DNA of 64,000 bases from Oscillospiraceae bacterium (GCA_004555865.1 SFJO01000007.1:1-64000), one strand, 5' to 3'; counted from the stretch's first letter, positions 24,591 through 34,204 are shown. The notes: generated by a model from the sequence alone, not told the origin. Numbers and translations are program-made.

Positions 24591-24596
24591 TAGATT
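24568..24596 (+). promoter_or_regulatory. Promoter for glpP
   Basis: TTGAAA (24568-24573), 17 bases, TAGATT (24591-24596). A leader of about 220 bases follows, with hairpins at 24688-24703 (CGGCAG-GAAA-CTGCCG) and 24747-24780 (CCGTCCCC with GGGGACGG). I see nothing else in 24371-24819. Confidence 0.5.
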
Positions 24597-24819
24597 GAAG
24601 TTGAAAATAGAACGTTTGTTCCGGTTGTGTCCCGGAAAATCAAAACCAAATAAAATGAGCCTTTGAGACGTGAGCACGGGGTTGGGACGGCAGGAAACTG
24701 CCGATTTCTTCTCTGCGCTTTTTTCTTTGTCTCGCCGGCGCATGGCCCGTCCCCCCCGGCGCATATATAAAAGGGGACGGCCCCGCCGGAACGGGCCGAA
24801 CAGAAGGAGGAATCTGCCA

Positions 24820-25389
24820 TTGGAACAGAAATTTTATGACGCTGTGGCGGCCTCGCCGGTCATCGCGGCCGTAAAAAACATGGAGGGGCTGGAGCAATGC
24901 CTGGCCACCGACACCATCCAGGTGGTATTTCTGCTGTTCGGCGACATCTGCTCCATTGGGGACATTGTGGCCCGGGTCAAGCAGGCAGGCAAGCTGGCCA
25001 TGGTGCACGCCGATCTGGTCACCGGGCTGTCCGGCTCCAAGGAGATCGCGGTGGATTTTCTGCACAGCGCCACCCAGGCGGACGGCATCATCTCCACCCG
25101 GCCCAACTTCATCCGCCGCGCGCGGGAGCTGCACCTGTACACGGTGCTCCGCGTGTTCGTGATCGACTCCATGGCGCTTTCCGGCGTGGAAAAGCTGGAG
25201 AGCGTCCACCCGGATTTTCTGGAGGTGCTGCCGGGGGTCATGCCCAAAACCATCCGGAAGATCTGCGCCGCCGTTCACACCCCGGTGCTGGCCGGGGGCC
25301 TGATTTCCGACAAAGAGGATGTGATGGCCGCCCTGCGCGCCGGGGCCATGGCCATTTCCACCACCAACCAGCAGGTGTGGATGATGTAA
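24820..25389 (+). CDS. glpP: Glycerol-3-phosphate-responsive antiterminator GlpP
   Basis: The 189-residue protein matches GlpP: FYDAVAASPVIAAVKN at the start, QVVFLLFGDICSIGDIVARVK, MVHADLVTGLS, DGIISTRPNFIRRA, DSMALSG and PVLAGGLISDKEDV. GlpP binds leader mRNA of glycerol genes when glycerol-3-phosphate is present and prevents termination. The start is TTG at 24820, since AAGGAGGAA lies 7 bases upstream and no in-frame ATG or GTG is suitable. The gene stands at the head of the glycerol gene group. Confidence 0.9.
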   Translation: MEQKFYDAVAASPVIAAVKNMEGLEQCLATDTIQVVFLLFGDICSIGDIVARVKQAGKLAMVHADLVTGLSGSKEIAVDFLHSATQADGIISTRPNFIRRARELHLYTVLRVFVIDSMALSGVEKLESVHPDFLEVLPGVMPKTIRKICAAVHTPVLAGGLISDKEDVMAALRAGAMAISTTNQQVWMM

Positions 25390-25593
25390 CCCGTGTTTTT
25401 GGTTTCTTCCCGGCCGACAGGCCGGATGTGTGTGTGCTTGTTTGAACGAAAACCCGGCCGTGCCCGAAGGCCGGGTGGCCCCGCGCAGCGGCGTGCCCGA
25501 CGCTGCGGCGGACGTTTCTGGGAGGCAGCTTTCCCCGCGTGAACGGCCCCGTTTGCCCGCCGGGGAGGGCAGCTTCTGAAAGGAGTATGTGCA

Positions 25594-26157
25594 ATGTGCT
25601 GTGACACAAAACAGAAGATCGCGCAGGCTCTGCGCCAGCTGATGCTGGAGCGGCCGCTGAAAAAAATCACGGTGCAGGACCTGATGGAACGCACCCAGAT
25701 GAAGCGGCAGACCTTTTACTACCATTTTCAGGACATTTACGACGTGCTGGTGTGGATCTGCCGCCGCCAGCTGGTGGAGCCGCTGGAACGGCCCGACTAC
25801 GCCAGCTTTGAGGAGTGGCTGACCACCGCCCTGGAACTGCTGGACTGCGACCGGCAGTTCTACCGCCGGGCCATGGCCGCCGCCGACCCAAGCCCCCTGA
25901 ACGCCCTGTGTGAAGAGCTGCTGCGGCCCCGGCTGCGGGCGCTGCTGTTCGGCTGCCGGGAAGAGCGGCTGGACGAAAACCAGCGCTTTGTGCTGGACTT
26001 TGCCATGCACGCCGTGATGGATCAGCTGCGGCGGCTGCTGCTCTCCCGCCGGCCGCTGGATTTGAACGAGGCCCGGGCCAAGGCCGTGTGCCTGCTGGAG
26101 ACTTTTGGCCTGGACGGGGCCGAGCGGAACAATGCCGTGCACATTGCCGGCGCATAA
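25594..26157 (+). CDS. TetR-family regulator, DhaS-like
   Basis: The 187-residue protein has an N-terminal TetR-type helix-turn-helix: KKITVQDLMERTQMKRQTFYYHFQDIYDVL. The C-terminal ligand domain with WLTTALELLDCDRQFYRRAM resembles DhaS/TetR-C8-type proteins, where DhaS coactivates dihydroxyacetone-kinase genes. Placement between glpP and glpK suggests a role in glycerol or dihydroxyacetone metabolism; that is inference. GAAAGGAG precedes the ATG. The 204-base gap after glpP holds a hairpin (ACCCGGCC 25452-25459 with GGCCGGGT) but no T-run. Confidence 0.75.
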   Translation: MCCDTKQKIAQALRQLMLERPLKKITVQDLMERTQMKRQTFYYHFQDIYDVLVWICRRQLVEPLERPDYASFEEWLTTALELLDCDRQFYRRAMAAADPSPLNALCEELLRPRLRALLFGCREERLDENQRFVLDFAMHAVMDQLRRLLLSRRPLDLNEARAKAVCLLETFGLDGAERNNAVHIAGA

Positions 26158-26198
26158 GCCGCCCGCCGCAAACCGGTGTTTCCTCCGTGTGATCCATA

Positions 26199-26238
26199 CG
26201 CCCCCAATGCCGCCCCCCGGCATTGGGGGCGTTTTTTA
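26199..26238 (+). terminator. Terminator after the TetR-family gene
   Basis: CGCCCCCAATGCCG (26199-26212) and CGGCATTGGGGGCG (26218-26231) pair perfectly and are followed by TTTTTT. Confidence 0.85.
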
Positions 26239-26518
26239 TTCGGTCAAGGCGGAAAGTGTCCGTGTGCAATCCGCAAAACTCTGTGCAGTTTTTATACAAA
26301 GCCAGCTTTATGTAAAAAAGTTTTATAATAACTATACAAATCCATTGGTCTGTCCAATGACTTCCGCCCGAAGAACTGGTACACTAAAACCATCAGGAAA
26401 GCACCGGAACCGCAGCGTTCGCCGCTTTACACAGAGCGAACAGCAGGCGCTTTCAAACAAGGCACAGCAACGCTGGCCTTATCGTGTGAAACCGAACGGA
26501 AAAGGAGGAATTCTCACC
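26239..26518 (+). promoter_or_regulatory. glpK leader and promoter region
   Basis: This 280-base stretch contains TATAAT (26324-26329) in AT-rich sequence, so transcription likely starts near 26337, although no good -35 is present (suggesting activation). Downstream, CATTGG and CCAATG form a small hairpin (26343-26360), and GTTCGC (26420-26425) can pair with GCGAAC. I see no convincing intrinsic terminator here. Confidence 0.4.
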
Positions 26519-28015
<1,497 letters not shown>

Positions 28016-28054
28016 CACATCAGAAACGGCCGCTCGGCCGTTTGGGCACACGCA

Positions 28055-28087
28055 GGGCAGGCAGCCGCTCCTACCGGCTGCCTGCCC
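28055..28087 (+). other. Strong intercistronic hairpin between glpK and glpF
   Basis: GGGCAGGCAGCCG (28055-28067) and CGGCTGCCTGCCC (28075-28087) pair perfectly with a 7-base loop. No T-run follows, so it is more likely an mRNA-stability or processing element than a terminator. Confidence 0.5.
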
Positions 28088-28178
28088 GCCCCGCCCGGGC
28101 GCTGCGGCCCTGTATAAGGAACGAGGCGCGCCGCGAGCTTTGGCGCACCTGTGATAGTTTTGAAAGGAGGAACCGTAC

Positions 28179-28889
28179 ATGTTACCGTATATTGCTGAGT
28201 TTCTAGGCACAATGATGCTGATCATCCTGGGCGACGGCGTTGTCGCCAACGTTACCCTGAATAAATCCGGCATGAAGGGCGCCGGCTCCATCCAGATTAC
28301 CCTGGCCTGGGGCCTTGCTGTTATGGTGCCCGCCTTCATCTTCGGCGCCGCCTCCGGCGCAAGCTTCAACCCCGCGCTGACCATCGCCCTGGCTGTGGAC
28401 GGCAGCTTTGACTGGGCCATGGTTCCCGGTTACATCATTGCCCAGTTCGCCGGTGCGTTTGTGGGCGCCGTCATCGTGTACCTGATGTTCAAGGATCAGT
28501 TCGACGCAACCGACGATCCCGGCACCAAGCTGGGCGTGTTCTCCACCGGTCCTTCCGTTCCCAATATGCCCCGCAACATCTTCTGTGAAGCCGTGGCCAC
28601 CTTCGTTCTGGTCTTCGCCATCAAGGGTATGGCGCAGGTCGGCGGCCTGAACGGCGCGCAGGGCAACTTCCTGGTGTTCGGCATCATCACCTCCATCGGC
28701 ATGTCTCTCGGCGGCCTGACCGGTTACGCCCTGAACCCTGCCCGTGACATCGGCCCCCGCATCGCCCACGCCGTTCTGCCCATCAAGGGTAAGGGCAGCT
28801 CCAACTGGGGCTACGCTCCGGTTCCCGTGGTTGGCCCCATCATCGGCGGCATCGTGGCCGTGCTGCTGTACCAGGCCATCCCCTGGTAA
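28179..28889 (+). CDS. glpF: Glycerol uptake facilitator (aquaglyceroporin)
   Basis: The 236-residue MIP-family channel has six membrane helices and two half-helices with NPA motifs (SFNPALT and LNPARDIGPR). The Asp after the second NPA (NPARD) marks glycerol-conducting members. It lets glycerol diffuse into the cell, where GlpK traps it. AAAGGAGGAA precedes the ATG. The terminator 145 bases downstream separates it from the dehydrogenase genes. Confidence 0.95.
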   Translation: MLPYIAEFLGTMMLIILGDGVVANVTLNKSGMKGAGSIQITLAWGLAVMVPAFIFGAASGASFNPALTIALAVDGSFDWAMVPGYIIAQFAGAFVGAVIVYLMFKDQFDATDDPGTKLGVFSTGPSVPNMPRNIFCEAVATFVLVFAIKGMAQVGGLNGAQGNFLVFGIITSIGMSLGGLTGYALNPARDIGPRIAHAVLPIKGKGSSNWGYAPVPVVGPIIGGIVAVLLYQAIPW

Positions 28890-28910
28890 CGAGTGCTTTG
28901 CAAAAAACAC

Positions 28911-28939
28911 TTGAACAACCCGCTGATTTGTGTTAGCGT
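28911..28939 (+). promoter_or_regulatory. Possible promoter for the glpA-like operon
   Basis: TTGAAC (28911-28916), 17 bases, TAGCGT (28934-28939). The -10 is poor. It would produce a leader that includes the following terminator. Confidence 0.3.
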
Positions 28940-29033
28940 ACTCTTTGACCAATGGTTTTTCTCCGTAAGGCCCGTCGTGGGCTGACAACCGCATCCCACA
29001 CCTGGCCTTTCAGCAGAGCATAGAGAACGCTGT

Positions 29034-29097
29034 GAGCCGGGCAGCCGAAGCCCTTCTCACCGAAGGAGTTTATTCCGGCTGCCCGGCTCGCTTTTTG
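29034..29097 (+). terminator. Strong terminator between glpF and glpA, candidate GlpP target
   Basis: GAGCCGGGCAGCCG (29034-29047) pairs perfectly with CGGCTGCCCGGCTC (29076-29089), with T-run CTTTTTG after it. The rest of 28890-29271 shows no other gene or site I can support. Confidence 0.75.
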
Positions 29098-29271
29098 CGG
29101 ACGGTGCGCGGCAGCCCCGCCCGGATCAAAAGCCCCACGTCAACCCGCCCAAGGGCAGCCCCGCTGCCCGCTTCTGAGCCTGCGTTCCCCGCACGGCACA
29201 CCGGCCTGCCCGGCCGCCGCTCCGGGAATCCGGCTTCGCAATGGCAATATGAAAAAAGGAGTGATCTCACC

Positions 29272-30702
29272 GTGTATGACATCGTGATCATCGGCGCAGG
29301 CGTTTCCGGCTGTGCCATCGCCCGGGAGCTTTCCCGCTACAAGGCAGACATTCTGGTGGTGGAACGGGAAGAGGACGTGTGCTGCGGCACCTCCAAGGCC
29401 AACAGCGCCATCGTTCATGCCGGTTTTGACGCCGCCCACGGCACCCTCATGGCCAAGCTGAACGTGGAGGGCAGCAGGATGATGCCCGCCCTGGCCAAGG
29501 AGCTGGACTTCCACTACAAGCAGAACGGCAGCCTGGTTGTGTGCATGAGCGAGGAGGACCGCCCCGCCCTGAACAAGCTGTATGAAAACGGCGTGGCCAA
29601 TGGGGTAGAGGGGCTGCGCATCGTGGAGAAGGACGAGCTTCAGAAGATGGAACCGAACATCTCCGACAACGCCGTGGCCGCCCTGTACGCCCCCACCGGC
29701 GGCATTGTGTGCCCCTTCGGCCTGACCTTTGCCTTCGCCGAGAACGCCGCCAAGAACGGCGCGAAGTTCCAGTTTGACACCGAAGTGCTGGAAGTGGCCC
29801 CCATGGACGGCGGCTGGAAGCTGCACACCTCCAAGGGCGACATCGAGACCAAGGTGGTGGTAAACGCCGCGGGTCTGTACTCGGATAAGTTCCACAATCA
29901 GGCGGGCGGCGCGCCCATGAAGATCATCCCCCGCCGAGGCGATTACTTCCTGCTGGACCGCACCACCGGCGGCTTTGTGAAGAACACCATCTTCCAGCTG
30001 CCCGGCAAGTACGGCAAGGGCGTTCTGGTCAGCCCCACCGTACACGGCAACACCATCGTGGGCCCCACCGCCATTGACATCGAGGACAAGGAGGCCACCG
30101 CCACCACCCAGGCCGGCCTGGACGAAGTGCGCGAGAAATCCGGCATTGCCGTGAAGAACCTGCCCCTGCGCCAGGTGATCACCAGCTTTGCGGGCCTGCG
30201 CGCCCATGAGGCCCGCCATGAGTTCTTCATCGGCGAGGTGAAGCCCGGCTTTGTGGACTGCGCGGCCATCGAGTCGCCCGGCCTGTCCTCCAGCCCCGCC
30301 ATCGGCAAGATGGTGGCCGGCATTGTGGAGGGCATCCTCCACCTGGAGAAGGACCCCGCCTTCGACCCCACCCGCAAGGGCATTCTGGACCCCAAGACCC
30401 TCAGCCCCGAGGAGCACGCCGCCCTCATCAAGAAGAACCCCGCCTACGGCACGGTCATCTGCCGGTGCGAGACCGTTACCGAGGGCGAAATTCTGGACGC
30501 CATTCATCGGGTGCCCGGCGCCCGCAGCCTGGACGGCGTGAAGCGCCGCACCCGGGCCGGAATGGGCCGCTGCCAGGCCGGCTTCTGCAGCCCCCGCGTG
30601 ATGGAGATTCTGGCCCGCGAGCTGGGTGTAGACCAGAGCGAGATCACCAAGGCCGGCGGCAAGTCCAAGCTGATCGTCGGCACCAACAAGGACAAGGTGT
30701 AA
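29272..30702 (+). CDS. GlpA-type FAD-dependent glycerol-3-phosphate dehydrogenase with BFD-like [2Fe-2S] domain
   Basis: The start is GTG at 29272 with AAAAAGGAG 10 bases upstream, giving 476 residues. The N-terminus is a Rossmann FAD site (IVIIGAGVSGCAIARELS), followed by a DAO-type oxidase domain with SKANSAIVHAGFDA. Near the C-terminus a BFD-like [2Fe-2S] domain appears: CRCETV and later GMGRCQAGFC. This matches the GlpA-like dehydrogenase of anaerobic Firmicutes, which oxidises glycerol-3-phosphate to dihydroxyacetone phosphate. The GlpB-like and DUF1667 genes follow directly; no GlpC is present. Confidence 0.88.
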   Translation: MYDIVIIGAGVSGCAIARELSRYKADILVVEREEDVCCGTSKANSAIVHAGFDAAHGTLMAKLNVEGSRMMPALAKELDFHYKQNGSLVVCMSEEDRPALNKLYENGVANGVEGLRIVEKDELQKMEPNISDNAVAALYAPTGGIVCPFGLTFAFAENAAKNGAKFQFDTEVLEVAPMDGGWKLHTSKGDIETKVVVNAAGLYSDKFHNQAGGAPMKIIPRRGDYFLLDRTTGGFVKNTIFQLPGKYGKGVLVSPTVHGNTIVGPTAIDIEDKEATATTQAGLDEVREKSGIAVKNLPLRQVITSFAGLRAHEARHEFFIGEVKPGFVDCAAIESPGLSSSPAIGKMVAGIVEGILHLEKDPAFDPTRKGILDPKTLSPEEHAALIKKNPAYGTVICRCETVTEGEILDAIHRVPGARSLDGVKRRTRAGMGRCQAGFCSPRVMEILARELGVDQSEITKAGGKSKLIVGTNKDKV

Positions 30703-30717
30703 GGGAGGGTGTAAACC

Positions 30718-31980
30718 GTGAAAGAGTATGAACTTGTCATCATCGGCGGCGGCCCCGCCGGTCTGGCCGCAGCAGTGGAAGCCCGCAAGAGCGGCATTCA
30801 GGACATTCTGATTCTGGAGCGCGACAACGAACTGGGCGGCATTCTGAACCAGTGCATTCACAACGGCTTCGGCCTGCATACCTTCAAGGAGGAGCTGACC
30901 GGCCCCGAGTACGCCGGGCGCTTCATCCAGCAGGTGAAGGAGCTGGACATTCCCTACAAGCTGAACACCATGGTGCTGGATCTGGCGGCGGATAAAACCG
31001 TCACTGCCATGAACCGGGAGGACGGCCTGTTCCAGCTGCACCCCAAGGCCGTGATTCTGGCCATGGGCTGCCGCGAGCGGCCCCGCGGCGCGCTGAACAT
31101 TCCCGGCTACCGGCCCGCCGGCATCTTCACCGCCGGCACCGCCCAGCGCCTGGTGAACATGGAGGGCTATATGCCCGGCCGCAAGGTGGTCATCCTGGGC
31201 TCCGGCGACATCGGCCTGATCATGGCCCGCCGCATGACCCTGGAGGGCGCGCAGGTGCAGGTGGTTGCCGAGCTGATGCCCTACTCCGGCGGCCTGAAGC
31301 GGAACATCGTCCAGTGCCTGGACGACTACGGCATTCCCCTGAAGCTGAGCCACACCGTGGTGGACATTGAGGGCAAAGAGCGGGTGGAGGGCATTACCCT
31401 GGCCCGCGTGGAGAACGGCAGGCCGGTGCCCGGCACTGAGGAGCACTACGACTGCGACACCCTGCTGCTGAGCTGCGGCCTGATCCCCGAAAACGAGCTG
31501 AGCCGCGCCGCCGGTGTGGAGCTGAACCCCGTGACCAACGGTCCCGCCGTGAACGAGAGCCTGGAAACCAGCATTCCCGGCGTGTTTGCCGCCGGCAACG
31601 TGCTGCACGTGCATGACCTGGTGGACTATGTTTCCGAAGAGGCCGGCGCCGCCGGCCGCCACGCCGCCAAGTACATTCAGGCGGGCTGCAAGGACGAGAC
31701 CGCCCGCACCCTGCCTGTGAAGTGCGAGAACGGTGTGCGCTACACCGTACCCGTGGCCGTCCGGCCGGACTGCGCCGATGGCCTGGTCACCCTGCGCTTC
31801 CGCGTGGGCAATGTGTACAAGAACAAAAAAGTGGCCGTGTATGCGGGCGACACCTGCATCTTCAGCCGCAAGCGGCCCGTGCTGGCCCCCGGTGAGATGG
31901 AGACCGTTCAGCTGAAGGCCCAGCTGCTGCTGGACCATCCGGAAGCGGACCACATCACCGTGACCCTGGAGGAGGCGTAA
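30718..31980 (+). CDS. GlpB-like NAD(P)/FAD-dependent oxidoreductase
   Basis: The 420-residue flavoprotein starts at GTG 30718, with GGGAGGG 10 bases upstream. It has an FAD-binding site LVIIGGGPAGLAAAVEARK, the NQCIHNGFGL segment characteristic of this operon family, an ATG-like motif (VILAMGCRERPRG), a second Rossmann fold VVILGSGDIGLIMARR, and FAAGNVLHVHDLVDYVSEE. It probably passes electrons between the glycerol-3-phosphate dehydrogenase and a carrier such as ferredoxin or NAD. It is 15 bases after the GlpA-like gene and 3 before the DUF1667 gene. Confidence 0.85.
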   Translation: MKEYELVIIGGGPAGLAAAVEARKSGIQDILILERDNELGGILNQCIHNGFGLHTFKEELTGPEYAGRFIQQVKELDIPYKLNTMVLDLAADKTVTAMNREDGLFQLHPKAVILAMGCRERPRGALNIPGYRPAGIFTAGTAQRLVNMEGYMPGRKVVILGSGDIGLIMARRMTLEGAQVQVVAELMPYSGGLKRNIVQCLDDYGIPLKLSHTVVDIEGKERVEGITLARVENGRPVPGTEEHYDCDTLLLSCGLIPENELSRAAGVELNPVTNGPAVNESLETSIPGVFAAGNVLHVHDLVDYVSEEAGAAGRHAAKYIQAGCKDETARTLPVKCENGVRYTVPVAVRPDCADGLVTLRFRVGNVYKNKKVAVYAGDTCIFSRKRPVLAPGEMETVQLKAQLLLDHPEADHITVTLEEA

Positions 31981-31983
31981 ACC

Positions 31984-32349
31984 ATGGAAAAGATTGATCT
32001 GATCTGCATCGGGTGCCCCATGGGCTGCCCCATCAGCGTGGAGATGGAAAACGGGGAAGTGGTGAGCGTAACCGGCAACACCTGCCCCCGGGGCGATGCA
32101 TACGCCCGCAAAGAGGTCACCAACCCCACCCGCATTGTCACCAGCACGGTGCGCGTGACGGGCGGCAAGCTGGCCATGGCTTCGGTCAAAACCGCCAGCG
32201 ACATTCCCAAGGGCCGCATTTTTGACTGCGTTAAGGCCCTGAAGGACGTGGAGATTCCCGCCCCGGTCACCATTGGCCAGGTGGTGCTGAAGGATGCCGC
32301 CGGTACCGGTGTGGACATCATCGCCACCAAGAACGTGCCTGTGGCCTGA
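31984..32349 (+). CDS. DUF1667 protein of the glycerol-3-phosphate dehydrogenase operon
   Basis: This 121-residue protein has C-x3-C-x2-G-C (ICIGCPMGCP) and NTCPRGDAYARKEV, giving four cysteines that could hold an Fe-S cluster, and then FDCVKALKDVEIPAPV and DIIATKNV. DUF1667 proteins are regularly encoded after GlpA/GlpB-type flavoproteins and likely act as a small electron-transfer partner; that role is inferred. It ends an operon closed by a strong terminator. Confidence 0.88.
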   Translation: MEKIDLICIGCPMGCPISVEMENGEVVSVTGNTCPRGDAYARKEVTNPTRIVTSTVRVTGGKLAMASVKTASDIPKGRIFDCVKALKDVEIPAPVTIGQVVLKDAAGTGVDIIATKNVPVA

Positions 32350-32455
32350 GCTTTTGCCGCAGCGCAGCCTTTCCTTGCCGGAGAGCAGGCCGGCAGAAAT
32401 GCCGGAACCGCCCCTGGTTTTTAACGGGCTGCCCCCAGGCCCGTCCTTTTCCCGA

Positions 32456-32501
32456 ACACCCGCCCCCGGTGCCGTCAGGCATCGGGGGCGGGTGTTTTTT
32501 C
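32456..32501 (+). terminator. Terminator of the glycerol-3-phosphate dehydrogenase operon
   Basis: ACACCCGCCCCCGGTGCC (32456-32473) pairs with GGCATCGGGGGCGGGTGT (32478-32495), one mismatch pair, followed by TTTTTT. Confidence 0.85.
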
Positions 32502-32530
32502 TCCGCGAAGAAATTCAGAAACATCAAAAA

Positions 32531-32556
32531 AGCCTTCCCCGCGAGGGGAAACCAAG
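32531..32556. repeat. Palindromic repeat element, copy 3
   Basis: CTTCCCC-GCGA-GGGGAA (32534-32550) in AAAAAGCCTTCCCC..GGGGAAACCAA, nearly identical to copy 2. It touches the 3' end of the leftward ferritin-like gene and may also end its transcript. Confidence 0.55.
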
Positions 32557-32565
32557 GGCGCTGCC

Positions 32566-33003
32566 TCACAAAAAGCGTTCCAGGCTTTGCAGGTTCTCCC
32601 GCTGGAATTCCAGCAGCTCGTCCGAGAGCTGCCTTGCGCCCGCGCTGGCGTTCGGGGCGCTGTTCTGGGCCTGCACGCAGGCGGTAATGCCCGCGCTGGT
32701 GCCCTCCACCAGCATCTGCGCCAGTTTTTGGGTGGAGCGGCCGCCCAGCGTGCGGCTGAGAATCCCCATCTTTGCCCCCAGCTTTTCCAGGCTTCCCGCG
32801 CCCTCCGCTTCGCCCCCAAGGGCCGCAATGGCAGTATGGGCCCGCTGGTTGAGGCTTCGGTAACCCCGCTGCTCCTCCAGCAGCTCGGCCCGCAAAAGCC
32901 GGTCCTCCGTGAGGGGCAGCATCTGCTCCAGTGTGTTTTTTCCCATCTCGGTGCCCCGCGCCACCTCCTGCAGCAGCGCCATGTTTTCGGTTTCGTTCGT
33001 CAT
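32566..33003 (-). CDS. Ferritin-like helical bundle protein (DUF2383-type), function unknown
   Basis: From the ATG at 33003 (GGGAGG 8 bases upstream) the protein has 145 residues, nearly all amphipathic helix. ALLQEVARGTEMGKNTLEQML starts the first helix, and QMLVEGTSAGITACVQAQN the third. The pattern fits small four-helix ferritin-like proteins, but I see no complete E-x2-H metal site. The gene sits between strong terminators and is probably monocistronic. The family call is tentative. Confidence 0.5.
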   Translation of the reverse strand: MTNETENMALLQEVARGTEMGKNTLEQMLPLTEDRLLRAELLEEQRGYRSLNQRAHTAIAALGGEAEGAGSLEKLGAKMGILSRTLGGRSTQKLAQMLVEGTSAGITACVQAQNSAPNASAGARQLSDELLEFQRENLQSLERFL

Positions 33004-33040
33004 GCCGTTCGCCTCCCGCAAATTCCTGTGAAGGGCACAA

Positions 33041-33101
33041 AAAATGCCCCTGCGGGCAGTATGGCCAAATCTGCATTCGGTCATACGCCCGCAGGGGCAT
33101 T
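33041..33101 (-). terminator. Terminator of the GGDEF-like gene
   Basis: AATGCCCCTGCGGGC (33043-33057) and GCCCGCAGGGGCATT (33087-33101) pair perfectly over 15 bases. On the minus strand TTTTTTGTG follows. Confidence 0.8.
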
Positions 33102-33116
33102 GCGCTTTTACGGTTT

Positions 33117-33989
33117 TCAGTGTACCTGCTCGTCGTCGGCCTGCTTGGCCTCGGCCAGGCGGGCAAACAGCAGCTCCTTCAGCTCGTTCCAGGTGCCGTT
33201 CGCGGTCTCGTTCAGGTCGGCGGCAGCCATGGCCAGCTGCACGGGCACCCGCTTGTTGTTCAGCGCGCCGCACACGCAGCTGCCGCCGATCTCATCGTAC
33301 ATATCCTTGGCTTCCCGGCGTATCTTTTCCAGCGTTTCGCCCTGCACAAAGCTCACCAGCAGGAACTGATCGCTGTGGAAGCGGGCCACGAACCGGTCGG
33401 TCATGTTGCAGCGGCGGAACCAGTTGGGCACGTAGCACAGCACCTGATCGGCCACGCCGGCACCGTAACGGGCACCCAGCTCCTTAAAATGCCGCACGTC
33501 CACCACAACGGCCAGAACGGTTTTGCCGTCCTTGCGCATCTGGGGCAGGCGGGGGGCAAAGTAGCCCTCCACATACTGGCGGTTGTACACGCCGGTGAGG
33601 AAATCCCGCACCTGATAGGATTGTTCCTGGTCCACCAGACGCATCATCGCATCCGCCTGATGGCCCCAGTCGGCCGCCTGGCCGGTGATGTTCACCCAGG
33701 TTTCCAGCACCAGGGTGCGATCTTCCAGCCGGAAGGGAATGGCGGTAACCGCATAGGCCTGCTCGTTCTCGCTCTGCAGTTTGAAGGTAGGGGCATTGTG
33801 CTGCACCGCCTGATAGCCAACACAGTTCAGGCAGCGGCCCTCGTCGTTGCAGGTGCAGCTGGTGGCGGCAAAGCCGTTTTCTGCATCGCACAGACAGCCG
33901 GTGTCAGGTTCCACCACCTTCACCCTATCGTACAGTTCGTTCAGGCAGGCCAGTACACTGCCCAACTCGTTCACGGTGTATTCTTTCAT
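33117..33989 (-). CDS. Cys-rich PAS-like sensor fused to a degenerate GGDEF domain
   Basis: The ATG at 33989 gives 290 residues (AAGGAG lies 13 bases upstream, so translation may be weak; an ATG at 34001 is closer). Residues 1-125 form a PAS-like module beginning with VLACLNELYDRVKVVEPDTG and holding clustered cysteines (GCLC, CTC, C-x2-C in RCLNCVG). Residues 130-290 follow the GGDEF fold: DFLTGVYNRQYVE, VVVDVRHFKELGARYGAGVAD and then, at the signature, FHSDQF instead of GGDEF. The active-site loop is lost, so c-di-GMP synthesis is unlikely; a ligand-binding or signalling role remains possible. Confidence 0.75.
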   Translation of the reverse strand: MKEYTVNELGSVLACLNELYDRVKVVEPDTGCLCDAENGFAATSCTCNDEGRCLNCVGYQAVQHNAPTFKLQSENEQAYAVTAIPFRLEDRTLVLETWVNITGQAADWGHQADAMMRLVDQEQSYQVRDFLTGVYNRQYVEGYFAPRLPQMRKDGKTVLAVVVDVRHFKELGARYGAGVADQVLCYVPNWFRRCNMTDRFVARFHSDQFLLVSFVQGETLEKIRREAKDMYDEIGGSCVCGALNNKRVPVQLAMAAADLNETANGTWNELKELLFARLAEAKQADDEQVH

Positions 33990-34069
33990 GGATCCTTGCA
34001 TTCTCCTTGCTGCACCGCCATGCCAAAAAGCGGCGTTCCGTCTTTTTTCCCTCGTTTCCAATTCTATTT

Positions 34070-34099
34070 ATTATAGCATTTTGCTCTTCGTGCATACAA
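34070..34099 (-). promoter_or_regulatory. Promoter of the GGDEF-like gene
   Basis: On the minus strand TTGTAT (34094-34099), 18 bases, TATAAT (34070-34075). Confidence 0.5.
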
Positions 34100-34165
34100 G
34101 CCGCACTTTGTGGAAAGCGTCCGTCAAAACGCACGCTTTTTTTGCCGTTTTGCCCAGTTTTATAA

Positions 34166-34195
34166 ACAAAAAGGCCTCCCTTGGAAAGGGAAGCC
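34166..34195 (-). terminator. Terminator of trmB
   Basis: GGCCTCCC (34173-34180) and GGGAAGCC (34188-34195) form an 8-pair stem. On the minus strand TTTTTG follows. Confidence 0.6.
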
Positions 34196-34204
34196 CCGAA
34201 TGGC

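Noticed and set aside
26105..26518. N-terminal extension of glpK
   Set aside because: It would run through the previous gene's end and its terminator; family start and ribosome site are at 26519.
29032..29271. N-terminal extension of the glpA-like gene
   Set aside because: It would begin inside the terminator hairpin; the FAD motif normally starts within a few residues of the GTG at 29272.
29140..31953. A 937-codon minus-strand frame opposite the glpA/glpB-like genes
   Set aside because: It crosses gene boundaries, is His/Gly/Ala-rich nonsense and has no ribosome site.
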